From NCBI GenBank assembly GCA_013396525.1, contig VWYX01000250.1, forward strand, positions 919,041 to 983,040: a stretch of 64,000 bases of DNA, read 5' to 3'. Under the pieces are notes generated by a model. The model did no database searches. It was not told where the DNA came from and saw only the letters and a list, made by a program, of their open reading frames with translations. The stretch is from Chaetorhynchus papuensis. Taxonomy: Eukaryota; Chordata; Aves; Passeriformes; Rhipiduridae. The position numbers and the translations under genes are program-made. The first letter of the stretch is position 1. The number at the start of each line of letters is the position of its first letter. This document shows, in pieces, positions 28,401-41,600 of this stretch.

Positions 28401-28600
28401 AAGTGAATGCAGGAAGGAAATATCTGGGGGAGATTCATATGGATCAAGAGTCTGTAAATTGTTACAGCTATATTAGCAAATGTCCCAGCTAAATTTAAAA
28501 GGAATTAAGAAAAAAGTGTCAATATATGTTTTACTTACACATACACACACCCCGTATTTCCAAAAGTCTCAATTTGTGGGTTTTTTTGCCAGATGTAAAG

Positions 28601-28620
28601 AATTTTATTTTATTTTATTG
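28601..28620. repeat. Short (ATTTT)n run
   Basis: About three and a half units of a pentanucleotide repeat in intronic DNA. Confidence 0.7.
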
Positions 28621-30087
28621 AAATCTTGAGTATACCCAATGTGCACCAAAACATTTCAGGTATTGTTAAAACAGTCATATTGCTTTACCAAGAAAGCAGA
28701 GGCAGCCATTGAGTTGGATTGCTGCGTGTAGAACAGCCATCCCCTCCTTCCTGTTCATGCATCCCCCCACATCTGATTACCAAGAAAACAAATATATTTT
28801 TAAAGTTTTTCCCTCTTAAGACCAACCTGTAACAGCCATTTCGTTTGGCAGTTGAAGAGCTGTTTGTTAACTCCCTGATTGTTGCTTTTATTCAGGATCT
28901 AAGCTCTTCTGATGGTGTCAGCTTTGGCATAAAACAAGCACATGCATAACTTAGGGATTTTGTTTATGTCTTATATTACCACTGTGACAGTACATCCCAC
29001 AGGCTTCCTGTGTCAAATGTACTGTTCAGTGGTGAGATTCTTTTGATTACAGGTATCCCACGAGTTTCTCAATAAAAAATGTCCATCTTTACCTTCTGCA
29101 TGGATCTTTTTATTTGTTGGATGACACTTTGGAGACAATGAAAAGCCTTAATAGATGCTAAAAAATAATTTAACATGATGCTTACATTGTTCTTTGATGG
29201 AATTCTACCCTTTGCGTATGTTTGTTAAGAAGTAGCTTGCATTGCAATGACAATGTGTAATTTATTTTCTAGCTGTAGAATTTTAATGACAAATCTTATT
29301 TCAGCTGGAAAATTCAGTCTTCCCTTTTGCTTTTTAAGAAGATTGCCATTATTAGCAGTAGGTTTATACAAGTTTATACTTAAGCACGTAAAACAAAATT
29401 CTGACGCTGAACAGAGTTTGTGGATTTTACAAAGTGTAGTGACAACAGACTGTGGAAAAGGCATGTGCATTAATGGTTGTTTAACTTTAGATTACATTAA
29501 TGCATATCGTGGGAATGGGGAGATGCTTAATGTTTAAAATTACCCTGCTTATGCTTTGAATAGGATTTTAAACAAACCTAAAGCCAAAAGAAAATAAATA
29601 TTTAATATGTATTAACGAAAATAATACAGATTCCTTGTGTTAAGTATTTTGGGGCAATACCTACTATCTCTGTAGTGAATTTCCAGAAGGAGTCTTGAGA
29701 AAAAACAAGCCAAGGTACCAGCAATGGTTTCTTCTAATTGTTTCTACCTTTGGCTGTATTTAACAGATGACAGGGTGAGAGTTGGATGCAAAACATTCAT
29801 CACCAACTTTTTTGTGGTATCTTCTTTTTTTTCTACCTCTATTTTGGCAGAAATTTTCTATCTTTAACAAGTTTTCTAGGGGGAAATGTGTAAAGTGGAA
29901 GGAAGAGGATTCATGATCATCATAAGAATACTTATCCAGGGTGTGGGAAAATGGGATTGACATGCCTCCTGTGCCTGATCTGTAACAGGGATTTGTCCAA
30001 GATGAATGCCTACTTTTGCTCAGGTGTGTCTTTCTCCTGTCGGACCTGTTCCACTTTGAATATACAATTATATATTCATTAGATCAG

Positions 30088-30210
30088 AGATAGTGTGCCT
30101 AGTGATTAGGGCACTCCTTTGAAATGTAAACCCCAGTGGTGCCTGTTCAGAGCAGTAGTTTGGTTCAGGTTTTGCAGCACAGATGAGTTCCTCATCACTG
30201 ACCTGCTGCT
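30088..30210 (+). repeat. Putative tRNA-derived SINE relic (MIR/CORE-SINE type)
   Basis: The stretch GTGCCTAGTGATTAGGGCAC reads like the tRNA-like head of amniote MIR/CORE-SINEs (theme GGCCTAGTGGTTAGAGCAC), including a pol III A-box-like segment. A B-box-like GGTTCAGGTT follows about 60 bp later. The rest is too decayed to place. No tRNA cloverleaf or anticodon arm is intact, so this is not a tRNA gene. Confidence 0.5.
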
Positions 30211-32306
30211 TATTCTGATCTCATTCTCTCCCTTTCTTGATTTTTAAAACCCTTTCTTACTTCAATTTTCTCTCTCATTTTAGAGCACAAATTGCATGCC
30301 AGGACTAAGAAACTATTAAATGAAAGTTGATTGCAACTGATAACTGTATGTGAAACATTTTGACTTGTGCCAATTTGCATGTTGATGAGTTGCAATGCAG
30401 AAGTGTCACTTCTATGCAGTATAGAGAGAGGGTATGTGGCACGCTTACCTTAATCAAAAATGTTCTACTGAACATGTTTTAACAGACAGGTAAAATGGAT
30501 TACACCTATTTTGTACGAGAAAAGGACAATCATCCAAAAGAAGATTCTTTCCTCATTCTTGCAACTCCATGTATTCTACTGATGTTACAAATCAGGATTT
30601 TAGGGGTGTTATTCCTGAGGATTTTAGTATGCTGGTAATATTCAGTGCTGTGCTTCAAAACCCAGTACAGTTCCTTAGCTCTGAAGGGGATATCGGAATT
30701 CCCTCCCCTTTAGGAGGAGGACATGGGAATTAACAAGTCATAAAGTAGTAATAGTTAATATGTGTGTTCATGAGTAAAACAGAGAGGGAAAGCTTCGCTG
30801 CTAGGGGTACTTAGAAATGCTGAGTTATTAATAATTTTCTTTTGATCTGAAATTGCTTTCTTCTCTGAATTTTTCCAATATTGTTGAACAGCATGAGAGG
30901 CTATATCAGGAACCTGCTGCTTATTTTCTGTGACTGTTTTCTGAGTAAAATTTCAAACCCATTCACATTGGTGAAGTATATTCAGAGTCACATAGTTCTT
31001 TTCAATTCCTGAAGGGTTATTTTTTCCAGGTTTTATGTGGAATATGTTCCAGGAACACAGTAGAAGCTGGGCTTTCATGGTTTTTTTCATGCTGCCAGTA
31101 ACAGGAATCTCAGCATTATTTCTGAGGGTGGGTACTCCTAAAATGAACCAACAAAATGGGTCTTTATTGACAAAAACAATACAGCTAATACTAAGAGAAC
31201 TACATCTGAAGTGTTAGGAACTAAGATAAAAGATTGGATTTTCAAAAAGTGTTTACCTGTAGCCTGTCTATGTCTTTTGAAATAGGTGGCATTTCTGTCA
31301 GGCATCAATAGGAATAGGTTTATTCTTTTGAAAATTCTGCTCATCAAACTTGTTATTGTACTTAAATATGCTTATCTGTGAGCGAGCCACGTGTGTGTTT
31401 GACCCAGAGGCATCTCCAATTGTGGTCTTTCCATAGAGAGTCTGACATCAAGTGAAAATGTCTTTGTTGACTTTTGCCTTTCTTCTTAAAAGGTGTGCAT
31501 TGGTAGTTTCTAGTCTAACCTTCCTTCTTCTGGCAGGAAACTTGACTTAGCCTCTGTCTCTTTCCCAGCCTGCCTTCCTACCACTTCCAAAAAGGCAAAA
31601 GTGGCATCTCCCTCCTTTCTGGGGAGGAAAGGACTTCCTTTTTTCCATGAATCACAAGACCGTTATTCTCTGCCAGTGAATCACTGACAAACACCTTTAG
31701 AAAAATGTTACTAAACCTGAAAATTGCTATTAACTTATCCTAGGTATTTTTAATATGACTCAATATGATTCATTACCATGACACTTGTAAGGAGGACGTG
31801 GGAACTTTAAAATTCCTTTGAATTTCCAACCAAAAAACCAATCTGATATTGTATGTTGTTAGATGGCTGCTGTTGGGAATGGTAGTGTTGTGTGTATTTG
31901 TTTATAGATGTGCATAGTGCACTGAGAACACTGCCAACCATTTGACAAGTGTTGATGTAGGTAAAGGAACAGTGAATCTTATCTTAACTGGTTTCTAGAA
32001 GGACAGAAAAATACTGCCTAAGGAATGTTTTCCCTGAGTTTGGCAACCATATACCTGGTTAAAGATTCCTCATCTCTTCTCTCCCCCAGAAGAGCACCTG
32101 TGGGATTGACTTTTCTAATGTGAAGAACTGTGCATTTCTCGTTTGTCAAAATTAATTTGTTTAGTTCCAAAGAACTGCGTGAAAGTTATACAAGGTGCAG
32201 TTTTAGCCATGAATTTCATCTGACATTTATAGAGATCATGTCAAAAAAGTCTCTGCACCTAAGAATGTGCAGTTATAAATATTGGAAAAGCAATTTTTGT
32301 GGAAAC

Positions 32307-32328
32307 GTGTGTGTGTGTATGTGTGTAT

Positions 32329-32359
<31 letters not shown>

Positions 32360-32361
32360 CA
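32307..32361. repeat. Compound GT/TA microsatellite
   Basis: A GT run passes into a TA run and ends in ACACAC, making about 55 bp of alternating purine-pyrimidine sequence with partial dyad symmetry. A + strand open frame across it is an artefact (repeating Tyr-Ile). Confidence 0.95.
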
Positions 32362-32480
32362 AAACATTGCAGTATCATGTTATTGTTAAGATAAAATTAA
32401 GAAGGGAAGTTTTTAGTGACTGAACTAGTCCTAGGCTGGCAGCAGATTTTGAAACATGTTTTGTATTTGTGACACTTGTG

Positions 32481-32610
32481 TTTCATAGAAGCAGAGAATA
32501 ATTCAGTTTGGAAGGATTCTGTGGAGGTCATCTTGTCCAAGCTCTTTCTCAGAAACAGACAGCTTTGAAACTGTTTTAGATTGCGCGGGGTCATAGTCAG
32601 TCAGGTTTAC
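32481..32610 (-). mobile_element. Short CR1 3'-end fragment, minus orientation
   Basis: TTCATAGAAGCAGAGAATAA, then CAGTTTGGAAGGATTCTGTG and GGTCATCTTGTCCAAGCTC, match the reverse complement of the CR1 3' end (tail first, then the AGGTCATCTAGTCCAA-like theme). The GGGGTCATAGTCAGTCAGGT segment continues the match. About 130 bp, old and diverged. Confidence 0.75.
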
Positions 32611-35600
32611 TAAGAATAAAAAAAAAAAAAGTACATTGAAATGAAATGTTACAACAAAATAGGGTCACCACAAAGTTATGAAAATTGTATTTAGATGTGT
32701 GTCTGTGAAAATGAGTGAACTACATTTTATTTATCCTTCTTTGTATTTCTTCTCCATAAAATCTATAATTGAGCATCATGGGAAGTGCCTGAAAGAAAAG
32801 TCTTGAGTGTTATTCACCATATGAATGTGTTTCAAAAGCTTGCTTTAATTTGTATTAAAAGAGAAGGTAATGCTAAGCTCTGGTTGCTTAGCCACTGGAG
32901 TAGTGTAGTGACGGAAAGGTAAGTGATGCAACAGCAAGAATACTCAGTTATGTGCCTCTGGGATTTGTGCTTGAACTTCTAACCCCTAGGGGCCTTCATT
33001 AATAGTTCACCTTTTTATTCTAGATTGCATGCCCTGAAGATCATGATTTTGAATAAGGCAGTGAATTAAGAGTTCTAATTATGCATTTGCTTTGATGCGA
33101 GATTAAATAAGTCAGAAAGAAAATATTATCAAAATCTTGTAATGGATGTAAACATTTCAGAATTTTAACCCTAATGATTAAGCACATATCTATTCTAGTA
33201 AAGAAATACAGGAATGTGTTAAGAACATGCTAAACACAAACCCCCAACCAAACTGCAAGAACAAGTAAATACTCCCATGTCTTATCTGTGAATATGACGG
33301 TCAAATGGAAGAGGACAATAGCTTAGACAGTAGCTTAGAACTTGGGTTTATTCCAGCACTTGTGATACTTCAGGGGTCTCAAATTCCCTTAAGTGCTTTG
33401 CACAGCAATGCTGTAGTGATCGTGCAATCTGTCAAAATAAACTCATTTAGGCATGCAGCACTTTTTCAACACAAAGACTTAGACCTACAAACTGGTTTAA
33501 CCAAGGAGTTTTCACACAGTCTCAAGACATCCATTGGGTTTTTCATAGTGCTGAATTCTCAGCAGAAGGGGAAGAGAGGTGTCATCATTAGAGAGGAACT
33601 GAAGTCAGCAGTAGGAGTTTTCTTCTTTCCTTTTAATTGCTACCACTGTGTGCTGAAACCCTGTTGGTTTCCATGGCTTCAGTAAAATCAGGTTTCTGTT
33701 CCCTAAGTCCTTGTACAAGATGTGACTGTCTCCTTCTGTCATAGAGTTACATTTAAACATGTCTTAATTTCCTCAGTTTTTGCAGATAATTGCATTGTGA
33801 AAGTTTTAGTGATGATTCTGTCAAAGTTTTATAAGCAGCTTGCCTCTTGAATAAGCTTTGCTGTTCTTTCAATTCTTCTTAGTGTTGTACTCTACATCCT
33901 GTTCTTCCCCACTCCCCTTATGTCGAGTTGCTATTATCACTCAGTGGGTGCTTTCCTTTCCTTGGTCTGACTTTTCACTTTCTGTTGTGTAGCCCTGGAG
34001 CTCAGAAAGCTCTTGGGACTGGCTGATAAGAAGTCTACAGCTAGCCTGGAGTGACACCACATGACAAAGAAAGATAGACAAATATATAGATATATTTTTT
34101 TTTTTTTCTTTTTTTCACCCCAAGTGAAGTGAAACTTTTCAATCCCCAGGACCAGCATTTCCCAGCTTCAATTTTGTGATGAAAAATTTTGAATACATCT
34201 TTTTCTCTCATAGTACTTTTCACATACTCATCAGACTGCTTTTTGTGACATTTGTTTGCTATCACTGTGTGTGGCCAACTAAAGGAGGACATATGTTGCC
34301 TCACTTCTCTGTCTGAGATAGAACAGGCAAGGTCTTATGGTCTCATAATGCTGGAAAAGGTAATTCCTACAGATTACACTGTTAGGTAGTAGAAAGGTTA
34401 GAAGTAGGACAAGAAACACATTAAAGAAAAAAAACTAGGCATACATGTCTGTCACAGCTCAGAGCCTGTTAATATGAGCCTAATAGAGTGAAATAGCAAA
34501 AACCAAATCTGGAGAGAATTCACATCTGTTCTTTTGCTTCAATCTGCGTAGAAACACGAGGCACTCTATCACCTTTTCATGAGTTGCTTCACTTTGGAAG
34601 TGATTTCGTTCCATGTCTAAATTTGCTGGTTGACAGTGTTGTAGATTTCATGTGTATTATGAAAAATCAAATCCCTTGGATCATTTTTTGAAATACGTAT
34701 TTTTTGAATGCCGTACTTGATCTGTGCAGCATTGAGAGAACATTATCACTCTACAGCTATCAAACGAAGCAATTGTAGTCATGTGTATTGTGGTTTTGTA
34801 ATGATTGTGCTGAACCTGATAAGCGGCTTGAAAATAAATGGTACCGTGAGAGATGAAAATCTGTACCATATGAAGCATGATATAACTATGGAGTCTCAAA
34901 ACTCTGACTCTAGGGAGTGTGCCAATGTATGTGGGAGAAGTGAGAATTTCATGAATTATGTTACTCTTGAGTAGATTTGAAAGTAGAAAAGAGTTTAACA
35001 GTACTGTGATAAATATGCAAATATTCTTGTTCTCTGAATGAGACATGAATGCAGCTTTGATACTTAGGCTTTTGAAACCAGGGCTTTGGACAAAACACTG
35101 GAGAAGAAAAGTACAATACAGTATAGCATGTGCAAACACCTGAAGATGTTGGTGGAATGTTTGAAGTCTAAAGACAGAACTAGATGTGGCAGGATTAGTG
35201 TTAGAGTGGGAGACGGCAAAAGAACCACACACTGTGTGGCAGAAAATGGTTTGGTTATTTTGCATGTATCACTCTTTCTTCAGAATATAAAAACAATGCT
35301 AGTATAAATGCCAGATTGCGAAAGAATTGCAGAGCAGAATCCTGTCTTTAAGAGCTTAGTGCCTTGAGTAGGTGGGTTTAACAAGCATTTTCTATCAAAA
35401 TCCTGAATTGGATGAAAGTGTGTTGCATGTTATAAAATCACCTATTTGTTTCAGTGGGATGGAGCATGTTGAGCATGTTGAGCTGTTGTTTGCAGTGTGG
35501 CTGTGTGCTGTTGAACTGGGCATTGTTGAGTGAACAGGTAACACCCCCACTGTATCTGTGATGTTAAACTAAGCATGGCTGAGTGAAAAGTAGAAAAAAA

Positions 35601-38600
35601 AAACCCTGTATAGATTCACTGACAGGTGAATAAAGGAGAGCTGTGGTTTTTAGGTGAGAAGTACTTTGTGGAGAAAAATCTTATTGAACGAAGTCTGCAG
35701 AAATACTCAGAATTTTACAGCAATCTCACGTGACCATCCTCTTTTTTGGCTTGGTATATCTAGAGGTATTTCCTCCTTATAAGCATCTTAGGTGCCAAAC
35801 TAAGTAACCTTATCTGCTTTAGCACAGAGAAAAAGAGAAAGTCTTTCACAGACTATTTCAGAGCTGCAGCTCTGAAATCCTCGTCCATATCTAATACTCC
35901 CATGCCAATTACAGGCAGAGTTTTCAATCTTTTGTCTCATTTGTAGTCTATGTTACTTGATTTATTCTGCTTGCCCACAGTGCTTAGTATATTCTTCTCC
36001 TGTCCTCTGCCAAAAAAATTAATTCCCCACAGTTTTCTAACTTTGTCTCATTCTCAGCTTTCACTTTCTCATGCTGTCAAGTAGTTCTTGGAAAAACCTG
36101 GTCTTGTAGAACAAGAGTGAATGTGGTTTTTGGAAGGAGTTTTGGGGGTTTGTTGGTTTTTTGTTTTGGTTTGTATTTTGTCTCATGGGAGAAGGAGTTG
36201 TCTTTTTCATCGGAAAAGGAAGTGTCCTGAGGCAAGAACCCTGAGCCAAAGATGGTAACAACCTTAGCCAAGATTCAGATACTGGTGTTCTATAAAACAG
36301 CTTTTGTTGTTAAAAAGTTACCCTGTGAGAGATTAATTTTGGAGATAACAAAAATTTGCTGAGTATTTCTGTCAAACTGTTTTGAATATCTGCAGAAAAC
36401 AAGTATTGGTTTCATATTTTACTTTTTTAAAAGAAAGCTATAACTTCACTTAAGCAGAAATGTGAAAATTATAAATGAGTACAAAAGGATTCAAAAAACT
36501 TACTAAAAGGTATAAAGGAAAGTTTCAAATGAAAGTGTCTCACAATATGTTTCATAGCACAAGGGTTGTTTTTCCACCACCTGAAATACAGTAGTTTACG
36601 AATTAACATTTCTTGCAGCAATATTTACTTAAAGGAACATGATGCATTAGAAGACTTGAAAAGCAAAGCCAAATAAATATCATTTTTTTAAAAAAAGAGC
36701 ATAATTTCTAAATGAACAGCTTATCAGAAGAGTGTGCCTTACAGAGCAAGAAAGTGCCCTGACTGTAGTAGCTGAAGCTGAGAAGCTTTAGCATTTTCAT
36801 GCATGTATGTGAAATTAAGAAATTCTGACAAATGAATGCCGAGCCTACACTGCCTTCAGAGGATGTAGCTTATCTTTCATTAAAGTATTTTGAAATTTTG
36901 CATAAATGTGATAAAACTATCATTGCTTAGACTTAAGAAAGGTTAGGATTTTCTGAACCTACAGATCATTAGTGCTCTTAAAAAGCTGAAGGATAATTCC
37001 CATTGTAAAACAAAACAGGCAACTTTTTTAGGAGCACCAGAAACAAAGTTGATAGGTCTTTGACAATTGTAGCAATGGAAGACAATAAAAAAATATAGTG
37101 TGTCTTCAGGAATCTAGGAATGAGTCGGCTCTCATTCTGTGAGCGTTCTCTTGACTAAACTTGCTCTGACCAAACCTGCAAGTTTAGGCATCAATTCATA
37201 CTTTAATGTCATCTGTAAAAGACGTGAGAGAGAAAAGCATTCCACAAATCAGGCTGTGAACACCAAAGTAGAAGTAGGAAGTCTACAGGAAAAAAAAAAA
37301 ATCCCTTAAACCAGTCAGGGGAAAAAAAAAAAATTAAACAGAAAGATCATTTCAGTAATAGAGATTTTGGGAGTATGTGTTGTCACCTGAAACAGCTTTC
37401 AGCCTCTAGAAAACATTTTGGGAAATGCAGTTATTCCTTCTGTCTTAGACTTTTCACTGACTGATGGACTCCGAAACAGACTTCCAGATATGCTGACGTG
37501 TCAGAGGTTGCAGCAATAGTTAAGTGAATTCTGTGAAGTTCAACTCTATTTTTTTTCTTACTTGAATGCTAGAGATTTTCGGAATCATGTCACTTGATAA
37601 GATTATGAGAAGTTATTTTAGGAGCACTGGAGTAATTAACTCACTCAAAAAGCATCTGTATGACTTCTGCTGTCACCTTATTGATTAGAATTAAAAAGAA
37701 ATTAACAGGGAGAACAATTTCCATGTGATTGTGGTAAGGTATGGTAAAATACAAATCTCTTGGCCCTTTTTAAGGCAAGTACTCAGTCTGCTCTTGATCT
37801 GTATTTCTGATCTCATTTCTGCTTCTTGGACTTCAATTCTTCCGTGATTTTGTTAAAGACTGAATGACTTCATTCATAATCAAACTTTGTTCTAAGGCAA
37901 ATGCAGTCCTTGAGCAGTAAAAGAAGTGACAAATGAGTCACAATAAGGACAAAATAATTTGTAGAAGTGTAGGGAAGGCTATCATCCATGGAGAGCTCCA
38001 CTGTCATGGGAAAATATCTTCAGCAGCTATTGGTGTCAGCTAAACTCTGTTCCTACAGAAGTCAGCGTGGAGCACTTCTGACAATTACTCTCTGACAAAA
38101 TAAAAATGCTGCAGCCTTATGAAATTGCAGCTTGATATATGGCTGCTCATAGAGGTGTGTAAAAAGAGAAGAACACAAGATGGAAGGCTAAGCAAGAAGA
38201 AGGATGGGTCTCAAGGCCTTCTGGCTACCCAAAACTGGTACCTGCTGGGGGTTCTTATTTATTTTTGTGATCCTTATTTAGAAGTATAACAGTCTTGAGG
38301 GAAGAGATTCAAACTCTCCACAACTTGCAAGTTTTATTTTCTTTACCTGGCATGTGAATCATCTGTCATTGTATTCTGACCCCAAGTGTTGTGTTTCAGA
38401 GTGGGAGAAGGTGTGACACCAGTCATCTGCAGTCATGCTGCATTGCTGTCGGAGGTTCTCTGCCATGCCAGGGCCAAAAGAAATATAGCCAGGCCTCTTC
38501 TCTGCTCAGGCTGAGCTATAAAGAATTCAGATGGTCCTTGTGGTGTGAAAAGCCTCATTTGAGAAAGTCATAAAGGAGGCAGGCAGGTGTAATAAACCTC

Positions 38601-41600
38601 AAGACAAAGTGCTGACCTTCCCTTCACAGAAGAGCAGGAAGGCGGCCTCAGGGGCTGGGCTGCGAGAAATTGTCTTGATGTGGTAGTTTGACCTAATTTT
38701 CCATGTTTGAAAAGTAAAGCTGAGCCAAGAGACAAATTTGAGCTTGGTGGTAAATCCCTGAGAAGTGTGAGATATCCAGCATGAATAGGAAGAAACTCAG
38801 GCAATACTTTTTTTTTGAGCCAAAGTGGGCATGTTGTGCTATGCTAAGCCTTTTGTCAGGCTATGTGCATGACTGGAGCCGTGCAACAAAAGGCGGGGAA
38901 GGTAGTAAGAAACTAAACTAACAATTAAAAAGTACATTCATCCATCTATTGCTGTGCAATTTTATACAAATCTTCCTTGTACTGTTGGTAACTAATTATA
39001 TGAGGGTTTTATGGTAGTAGAAATCGAGAGCTTGGACAAAGAGATGGAAAGATTTAGGTCAAGAGATAATTTAGCTGATAAGAATTGAACACAAAATTAT
39101 TTGGATATGAACCCTTATACAGAATCATAGAATTACATATATGTATATATATATAGATAGATAGATATATTTGGACAGGCTAATAGTGATGTTTGAGCAA
39201 TACCATTAAAAGTTTGTAGGTCTGAGGATTGTTCAAACTTCTTTTGTCCCCTATGTGTGTTGGGATTTTTTTCTACTGAAGGATCCTGAAATAAAACAGG
39301 CAAGCATATTTAGGCCTAAATATGAATCTCAATTAAAAAGTATCAATAGAGTATTCTAAAAGAGGAAGACTTTTTCTCCTCTGTATGAGCTGCTATTAAT
39401 TCTCATAAAGTATTTATCTGCATTGTCACCAGGCCTCTGAGCTCATAGTTAACTTGCTTTGTAAGCATCCAAGAGATGTAAAGCTTGGAGTAGAAAGAGT
39501 ACAGGCAATAAACTCGACAGATATTTATGGGGAACCACTCCCAAACATGAATCAGCATGAGAGAAAGCATGAATGTTCCACCTTGGAAAATGCCGTGGCT
39601 AAGTGATGGTTCAGTTGTTGTTTTGGGCTGCGGGATGTCATTTCCATTGGTTAACACAAAATGGGAGGGAGACAGATGCGCCAAGAAAAGCTGTGAAGAT
39701 AATTACCGCCCTTTTTTCTTTTTTTCTGGAATGGGGACAAAGGAGGTGCAAAAACTAAAGGGTGGGGAACCAACCCTTGTGGAAATGTTCAGGAAGCATT
39801 GCAGTAGTAAACAGTACTTATTTGGAACTTGGAATTACAGCTTGACAAGGGCAATGAGTTCTGGTACAGCAACAATGTGCTGGGGAACCTGCACTTACTA
39901 AATGCAGAGCATGGAGAGAAGCATGAGGGAAGAGGAGAGAGATCTGCACATCAGTATTGCTGCTCAGAACTGAAATAAAGTAGCTTTTAACCAGAATGTT
40001 CCTATTGCAGTATTTTTAAGCCCAAGGTTCTCAAAAAGCCATGAGTGATTGTAGCTATGCTTTTAGCCTTGTTGGCCTTGATCTGAGGTACAAAGACAAA
40101 AGATTTTTCCATGTAGGCAAGGCAAACCCTTCATAAACCATCGTGGGGCAAAAAAAAGTGTAATTGCTCTTAACTTCTGTGGCGAGTTTCGGGTGCAGGA
40201 AAGCCTTGCAGGAATGTACGTATTTGCCGAGGCAGCTCGTGCCTGACAGCTTGTAGATCCTGTTGATCAAGTCAAGGACTGCAGCCAGAATAATTGCTCG
40301 AAATTTTCTGGATACAGAAGTGCCAGTGAGGAGTGCTACCCTGTTCTTTTAAAAGGTTGCTCCTGAGGGGCAGAATCAGAAGAGTCTTGCAGTATAACAG
40401 ATGCACATTTATGGATAAATGTCACGGATAGCGCTAATTCTCCTGAGTCTTGTGTAGCAGTGTTACCACATCACTGCTTACAGCCAGCACTGCTGCAGCA
40501 TTTTTTAGCTCTGAAATGTTAATGGGAAAAGATATGGTGGGAGGGAAAGAGTGCAGGAATTATTTCCTCCTAAAAAATCTAATGCGTTTTATGTGATGGA
40601 CTGTAACAACTAAGCACACCCCACATAACAGGCAAGCTTTGGTAGTTTTTTAAAGCTCTTCAGGCACGTTTTTTATTATGATATAGCTGTTTGTGTTTTG
40701 TGCTAATAATCATGCCCAGATTTGTCCTTGTTACCCTGCTCTTTCCATTTCCCTACCAAAACTTGGTTTTGGGGATTTGGAAATCTACCCTTATTTCAGA
40801 CACATGGATCTCTGCATATTTTTTAAATCTCTTTGAAGTTAAGAATAAACACAACAATATTATTCTTAGAGGTTTGTTGGGGTTCTTTTGCTTGGAAATC
40901 AAACATTACTCAAAATTTCTAGAAAATTACCTTTGGTTTTACTAATGTTTTAGGGTTTTTGTTCCAGGCTTCCTGAAGTATGTATAAGTAGTCTTTTTTT
41001 CTTTCCTGTTGAACAGTTAGCTTAATTAATCATATGACATATAGAAAGGACTTCAGGAAAATAAAGTATTTAGAGAGTGTATGTTGCTGTAAAATGTCCT
41101 TTATAATTAGGCATGTGTTAAAATATTGGGAGAATAACCTGAATCTGAGATGATCCTAATGATGAAAGGGAGATTAAATTAAAGATTTATAATGCTGGCC
41201 TGGAGGTGTTTGCTAACTGTACAGAAAATATATACAGAGTGTTTCAGTACTGTAATGATTTCTATATTACAGCTAGCTGAGAAGCGTTAAGATATGTGCA
41301 GTCCTAAATCCATTTCCTTGGATTATAAATTAGTTCACAATCATATGCTGATAGCAGAGCTGCACATTGCGTGTGCATCTCTTGGGTAATGAGAACTGCA
41401 TCTGTCGTGAATGCAGAATACTGATAACAGAATTCAGAATTTGACATGCTGCAGGCAGGCAACACATAGGCTTTCACACACAAAATGCATTACATTGAAT
41501 GCATTGAAGTACAGTTGAAAAATGCAGAAGTGATGTTTGATTTAAATTATTTAGAAAAAAAAAAGTATGGAGGTGCCATTTTTATTAATAACTTTTCTCA

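Larger units (their letters stand above)
22448..32480. other. Intronic stretch, no recognised gene
   Basis: Ten kilobases of AT-rich sequence with no recognised exon. It holds a CT run (23588-23602), an ATTTT-type run (28601-28620) and a probable tRNA-derived SINE head (30088-30210). A slightly GC-richer block at 24840-25100 contains a small hairpin (CACTGGTG..CACCAGTG) but nothing I can name. Confidence 0.6.

Noticed and set aside
30088..30210. A functional tRNA gene
   Set aside because: Only A- and B-box-like stretches remain; no acceptor stem or anticodon arm can be folded.
33305..33685. 126-codon + frame as a retrogene
   Set aside because: No similarity to a known protein that I recognise, no poly-A tail or target-site duplication seen.
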